Below, in pieces: positions 8,238 to 12,057 of a stretch of 12,057 nt of DNA. The position numbers and the translations under genes are program-made. The stretch is from Jaenimonas drosophilae. Its lineage: Eukaryota; Euglenozoa; Kinetoplastea; Trypanosomatida; Trypanosomatidae. Every line of letters starts with the position of its first letter. Within the stretch, counting starts at the first letter, position 1. A model generated the notes under the pieces. That model saw nothing but the letters and a program-made list of their open reading frames with translations, was not told where the DNA came from and did no database searches. The DNA is taken from NCBI GenBank assembly GCA_030849065.1, contig JASAON010001317.1, positions 1 to 12,057 on the forward strand, in the 5' to 3' direction.

Positions 8238-9738
8238 CTAGCCACTGTTCTGTGAGTAAGCTGTTGCTCGAAGAAGTTCCGAAGCAACAATATGAGAACT
8301 CTATTGCATTTGGACATAATTAACTGCATCGACACAGTAGAACCCATCTCTCATATACAGTCGTCGTTGATTGCACATGAAGTGGGTTCCGTCCGTGGTT
8401 GTTGTCACATTGAGTTTCCCTTACCATAGAAAAGTCAATGAGGTAGCGTCGAAGAGGAAGATCTGAGACGTTGTCTGATTCTCGAGCAAAGAGTGAGTAC
8501 GACGGCGCACTCGGATGCTGCTGCCAATGTAGCGAACGCAGGTAGTTGTTGCGCTGTATGAGGCGTGGCTCATCAATTCCCCACGAGATGTGCCGCGGAT
8601 TATGACGTTCAGGAGTGGTACCATAAGAAAAAAAAAAAGAGAGATGGAATACCGTATGGGTGCCTCTGATGAGAACGTTCTCGCCCCGAAACAAGATGTG
8701 GGTGGCGATATTGCGCTTCGTATTAGGCTTCTTCAAAATTGAGGTACGACTGAGTCAACTCCTCAATCGACTCATTGGGTGGATTGTCTCGGTGCCACCA
8801 GTAGTTAAAGCTGTGGTAGCTCACTGCGGCACGGTTAAGACGTTTGAGAAAGTCATAGGAAGGCTCTTCAGGGTAGTTGTCCCATCGTAGCAGGAGTGTC
8901 AATACCACATCACTGACATGTCCCTTGCAGATCCTTAGTTGCGGAGTATTTGACAAGTAACCACGGTGATAGGCCTCGAGAATACACTTAGTGTCGCGCG
9001 AAGGGGAATGTGTACCAAACTTCCCTGACAGTTCAATGACTTCGTCGAATTGACGGTGCATGATGAACAAGTTCAGATCCTCTGTTTGGACATTCTGTTC
9101 CTGACCACGCTGAATGCTCCAAAAAAAAACTTGCCAAAGTTATGAATCATCGAGTCTCTATGCATAAATATGCCGCGCTGAATCCATGAGCCACCCAAGC
9201 TGACAACGTTTGTGTAGTGATGCATCACGGACAACATTTCCAAACGCGTCAGGAGCTTCACAAGACTTGCGGTAAACCGCCCAGAGCGGCTCTCCGTGGA
9301 TACCCTTCACGCGAGTCTTCACCAGCTCCTCAATGGTCATCGGCCCAGCAGCGCACTCAGCTCCACCTACATTAGCTAAACGCATCCGAAGCGCTTCCAA
9401 TGATAGCGGCAAGCGGCTCATCAAACAACATAGAGTTGGGAATCCAGCACTCCTTCTTGTTCTTCTTACAGCTACTGCGAAGTGTAGCAGTCATGTTAAT
9501 ACCACCTCCCTTCTGTATGTACTCCTTCAAAAAAGGGCACGTGGCATCTTGCTGGACCCAAGCGTAGCAGCCCACGTGGGGTCGGCCGTAGATATCGGCA
9601 TGTCCCGACGGAGGTCATGTGCGCAAATGATAGTAGGTGCATTCCACCACCCGAGTTCACCGGCTATCGTGGCAAGCAGCGCTGTAAAGAGAACTGCAAC
9701 GCATAGACAATGGATCGCTGGTGGAAAAAGTAGGGCAT
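8238..9738 (-). pseudogene. SGNH/PC-esterase-like secreted protein, multiply broken
   Basis: About 490 codons of protein-like text survive in successive frames. ATG 9738 is followed by a signal-peptide-like segment (CLCVAVLFTALLATIAG, about 9710-9660) that needs a frame change in a five-T run near 9730. Next come ADIYGRPHVGCYAW (frame from about 9606), EALRMRLANVGGAEC (frame from about 9424), and a block I-like GDSxxR site, MDSARHIYA (9163-9187), with the Gly replaced by Met. A TAG (9158-9160) and TAA (9140-9142) follow in frame, then SYHSFNYWW (about 8797-8822), a frame change near 8725, ILFRGENVLIRGTH and SDLPLRRYLIDF, another frame change near 8415, and block V NVTTTTDGTHF (Asp 8393, His 8384). 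A TAG at 8301-8303 stands where the paralogue at 1559-1822 has Trp, and similarity continues beyond it. Ser plus DxxH are the SGNH catalytic landmarks. The family call is by motif only; that it is a pseudogene is firmer. Confidence 0.55.
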
Positions 9739-9800
9739 CTTGTTGTATATTGTGTGGGTTAGTGTATAGGTTAAAAAGAAGATATTGAAAACAAGAGAGT
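9739..9800 (-). promoter_or_regulatory. Spliced-leader acceptor-like signal of the esterase-like pseudogene
   Basis: On the minus strand a long pyrimidine-rich tract (complement of about 9758-9800, with CTCTCTTGTTTTC and CTTCTTTTTAACC) is followed by the first AG only at 9739-9740, which abuts the ATG at 9736-9738. This fits a trans-splice acceptor and marks the ancestral 5' end of the broken gene, although a leader of almost zero added length would be unusual. Confidence 0.4.
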
Positions 9801-10983
9801 TTCGATTCACAAGCCTGGTTTTTCGCAGAGGTGCTGGCGCAGGAACCTGAGTATGTCAGCCCACAACAATTGATGATATGATATTAGACGGGAGAAGCTA
9901 CACGAACACAATTCTGACTACAGCAGCGTCCGCAGGATCCCAGAAAGTGTGATCATATGGTGTTACGCTTGAATATGATTGAGTTTGTGTGATCATAACT
10001 AAGTAGACTATGGGGTGCCTCGCCAAGGCTAGTGAACCCTCACATACCGCAACGATGCCATCGTGAGAAGTTGTGCATACTGCACCGAACAAACAAAAAG
10101 ACAATTAATTTGGATATGAGCTGGCGAAAAGACAACATCGGTGCGGAGTTCGAGACACCGTTACGTCTGGCTGCATTTGCAGCGACATGAAAGCAAGCAA
10201 GTAGCGTGAAATGAGGAAAAACACACCCAATCAGGTGACGTCATTGAACGCTGTCGCAAACCCTAGTAATCCGCTCGGATATCATCCAATGAAGCATACT
10301 TCTTCACGGTCTAATACCCAAGAAACGCGGGCACTGTTGGCTCACCGAACACTGACAAATCAATAGCTGATTAAATACAAAAGAGGAAACTGCAGCTTTC
10401 GTGTCCACGCAGCGCTCTGCATCATTGATTTGCGCATGTGATCGATAAGTTGGGGTGACGTCGGTGAACATGCTGGCCTTTAGCAGTGGCACACAAGGTG
10501 GTATGGTGCGGACTAACACACTTCAAACACATGTTGGTGGTGCATTGCTCTCTTAAAAACCAAGTTCATGAGGCTGTTGCCACTCACACTGTGGCTGGTA
10601 TGGAAAATTAAGTACTTTATCGCCCTTGGGAAACAGGTTCGTCAATGTGACCCTTATTGCAAACACAAAAGTTGGGCCCACATGGAACACCTCCTTAGCA
10701 TTCTACATGGATCACCCACTAGTTTAAGCTTGTTCATGATCAAAGGCCCACATGCGAGGTTGTGGTAAAGAGAAAAGAAAAACGACTGTGTTGCGCAATG
10801 AAGCAGTGAGCAGAAAACCGAAGTACCGACAGATTGATAAGCACAGTAGAATACTATTTAAAGTGATGCGTCCTGTTATCTACGTTCCAGTTTCACTCGT
10901 GGGTAGTGAACAACTTTACTTTATTTGCCGATGGAGAAAACAAACCACTGAAAGCGGTTCCACGGGCCAATCCCTTTTACGGA
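9801..10983. other. Gene-free stretch
   Basis: Only short open frames of weak protein character are present, for example 9898-10104 on the minus strand and 10568-10768 on the plus strand. A plus-strand frame ending near 10733 (FVNVTLIANTKVGPTWNTSL) looks somewhat protein-like but has no recognisable family. I see no RNA gene or mobile element. Confidence 0.45.
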
Positions 10984-11157
10984 TCACACGCCTTCAACGC
11001 ACTTCATCACAGAGTGAGCAATTGAAATTCTACTGCGCTCCATCTCCCTAATGGATGCGATATTCGACCGCTCGGCATCCTCAACAATGCGAAACGCGTC
11101 GAACGAACCAAAACAAATTGGAGAATTTACGGCATACCGAACAGGCATACATTTCAT
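10984..11157 (-). CDS. Short hypothetical ORF in repeat copy 1
   Basis: A 57-codon minus-strand frame starts with ATG (MKCMPVRYAV) inside the first 251-bp repeat and ends at a TGA beyond it. An acceptor-like TTTCTTTCTATTTTAG (complement of 11176-11191) lies about 20 bases upstream, with a two-codon upstream ATG between. The matching frame in copy 2 begins with the same residues. The three copy differences in the shared part all change amino acids, which argues against protein constraint. No family recognised; it may be non-coding. Confidence 0.15.
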   Translation of the reverse strand: MKCMPVRYAVNSPICFGSFDAFRIVEDAERSNIASIREMERSRISIAHSVMKCVEGV

Positions 11158-11278
11158 CCGATCAACCCATCACAACTAAAATAGAAAGAAACCTGTCAAA
11201 AATACATTCCTTCAGACGCAAGAGTAGTGCACGTTCTCTCTCTTTGCGCAAACACACAACAAAATATAATAAAAATTG
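11028..11278. repeat. Direct tandem repeat, copy 1 (251 bp)
   Basis: Begins TTCTACTGCGCTCCATCTCC and ends ATAAAAATTG. Aligns without any gap to 11290-11540, with about 11 differences by my count (roughly 96 percent identity), at a period of 262 bp. The first 30 bases can form a hairpin (TCCAT/ATGGA flanked by GCG/CGC). On the minus strand it carries an acceptor-like pyrimidine tract plus AG at 11176-11191. Confidence 0.95.
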
Positions 11279-11419
11279 AGCCCTTAAATTTCTACTGCGC
11301 TCCATCTCCCTAATGGATGCGCTAATCGACCGCTCGGCATCCTCAACAATGCAAAACGCGTCGAACGAACCAAAACAAATTGGAGAATTTACGGCATACC
11401 GAACAGGCATACATTTCAT
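11162..11419 (-). CDS. Short hypothetical ORF in repeat copy 2
   Basis: An 85-codon minus-strand frame from ATG 11419 (MKCMPVRYAV, FDAFCIVEDAERS) runs through copy 2, the 11-bp spacer and into copy 1. Its C-terminal half is thus a different frame of the same repeat, giving Arg/Leu-rich text of no recognisable family. An acceptor-like tract (complement of 11438-11453) lies just upstream. Weak evidence of coding. Confidence 0.15.
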   Translation of the reverse strand: MKCMPVRYAVNSPICFGSFDAFCIVEDAERSISASIREMERSRNLRAQFLLYFVVCLRKERERALLLRLKECIFDRFLSILVVMG

Positions 11420-11540
11420 CCGATTAATGCATCTCAACTAAAATAGAAAGATACCTGTCAAAAATACATTCCTTCAGACGCAAGAGTAGTGCACGTTCTC
11501 TCTCTTTGCTCAAACACACAACAAAACATCATAAAAATTG
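11290..11540. repeat. Direct tandem repeat, copy 2 (251 bp)
   Basis: Gap-free partner of 11028-11278, separated by an 11-bp spacer (AGCCCTTAAAT at 11279-11289). Here the hairpin at the left end is longer: GCGCTCCAT pairs with ATGGATGCGC with one bulged T. The 262-bp period is not a multiple of three, so the copies do not share a frame across the junction. Confidence 0.95.
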
Positions 11541-12057
11541 TTTTCTGCCAAAATTAAAAAAGGACATGTGAATCATCACAACAAAATTGCAAATCAAACT
11601 GATTCGGATGAGTGATCTACGTCGTACCAACGCGTATCGTTCACCCATAACAGAAGAACATACTATCACATCGCTCAAAAGACGACGAGAGCACACTCAA
11701 CGAAGAAAACGCTAGAACAAAATGACTCCTGCAAAGAGAAGATTAGTACCGTTTCTGTATTCACATCAAGACCCACTGCTTTATTGTTCCTGACCACCTA
11801 CCCCAGTAACCGCCGAGCAAGCACGACTGCACAAAACACCAAAAGTATATATAATTGATCAAATCCATCCATCCCCGGCTGTCAGAAAGAAATTGAGTAT
11901 TTTCACTTCCACACAAACAAAAATCATCAAACCCCAAAACTAGACTGTGTCCAGGAACTACACGACAAAAGAACACGACGCTAGAACCAGCGCACGAATG
12001 AAAACAAAAAAAAACACCCACCCGAGTCTATTTCAGGCAGCTACAGATGTGCCGCAG
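11541..12057. other. A-rich right end without a gene
   Basis: No convincing open frame on either strand. The plus strand is rich in A with scattered A runs (for example 12004-12014). No third copy of the 251-bp repeat is visible. Confidence 0.5.

Noticed and set aside
8723..9070. PSRD-centred similarity between this segment and the PPR-like remnant
   Set aside because: The match is limited to a few residues, and the surrounding text of this segment fits the SGNH-like gene better.
9140..9160. Stop-codon reassignment (TAG/TAA read as sense, as in Blastocrithidia)
   Set aside because: The in-frame TAG and TAA sit in otherwise readable text, but the receptor frame of over 1300 codons has no TAA, TAG or TGA, and the esterase-like gene also has frame shifts. 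Ordinary decay under the standard code is simpler.
9073..9261. Minus-strand frame starting near MKLLTRLEML
   Set aside because: The flanking frames 9424-9158 and 9070-8723 are in the same phase and continuous except for two stops, so this third frame is a shadow.
8238..9738. Introns as the explanation for the frame changes
   Set aside because: The frame switches occur without any intervening length of non-coding text, and cis-splicing is very rare in kinetoplastids.
9333..9788. 151-codon plus-strand frame
   Set aside because: Antisense to the SGNH-like pseudogene, with no recognisable domain.
10236..10243. TGACGTCA, a CRE-type 8-bp palindrome
   Set aside because: No CREB-type regulation is expected in a kinetoplastid, and one 8-mer is likely by chance.
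11742..11759. Spliced-leader-like match (16 of 18 bases to an ATTAGAAC-AGTTTCTGTA type core)
   Set aside because: The downstream bases do not give the expected exon end and GT splice donor, and the conserved AACTAACGC start is not at the right spacing, so this is not an SL RNA gene.

Overview
This window looks like nuclear DNA of a kinetoplastid protist, either a trypanosomatid or a free-living bodonid-like relative. The main evidence is one intact 1.33-kb-codon gene on the minus strand with the layout of kinetoplastid receptor-type adenylate cyclases (the ESAG4/GRESAG4 family): signal peptide, large ligand-binding-like ectodomain, Thr-rich stalk, one membrane helix, and a class III cyclase-type domain inside the cell. 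Two further signs fit. Nearly all recognisable coding text lies on one strand, as in a polycistronic unit. Pyrimidine-tract-plus-AG signals of the spliced-leader acceptor type also precede two gene starts. I cannot name the species.

Layout from right to left, the direction of transcription on the minus strand: (i) a right flank of about 2.3 kb with no convincing gene but with a tandem pair of 251-bp repeats, 262 bp apart (11028-11540); (ii) a decayed gene at 8238-9738 readable as a secreted SGNH/PC-esterase-like protein, broken by about five frame changes and three in-frame stops; (iii) a decayed fragment of a second receptor-cyclase ectodomain (about 6840-7600); (iv) the intact receptor-cyclase homologue (2101-6093); (v) a stretch rich in hairpins (1890-2040) in its 3' flank; (vi) a C-terminal fragment of a second SGNH/PC-esterase-like gene (1559-1822); (vii) a frameshifted PPR-like gene remnant (379-1124); (viii) at the left edge, on the plus strand, a broken coding remnant that might come from a mobile element.

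The most interesting gene is the intact receptor. It keeps the whole family architecture, but its cyclase domain has lost one of the two metal-binding aspartates, the purine-specifying lysine and the conserved asparagine. It also lacks the kinetoplastid-specific insert. It therefore reads as a surface receptor with a pseudo-cyclase domain, kept open over 4 kb while its neighbours decay. Both the receptor family and the SGNH-like family occur twice here, so this is probably a gene-family site shaped by duplication and loss. Homology statements come from reading the sequence and recalling families; no search was run.
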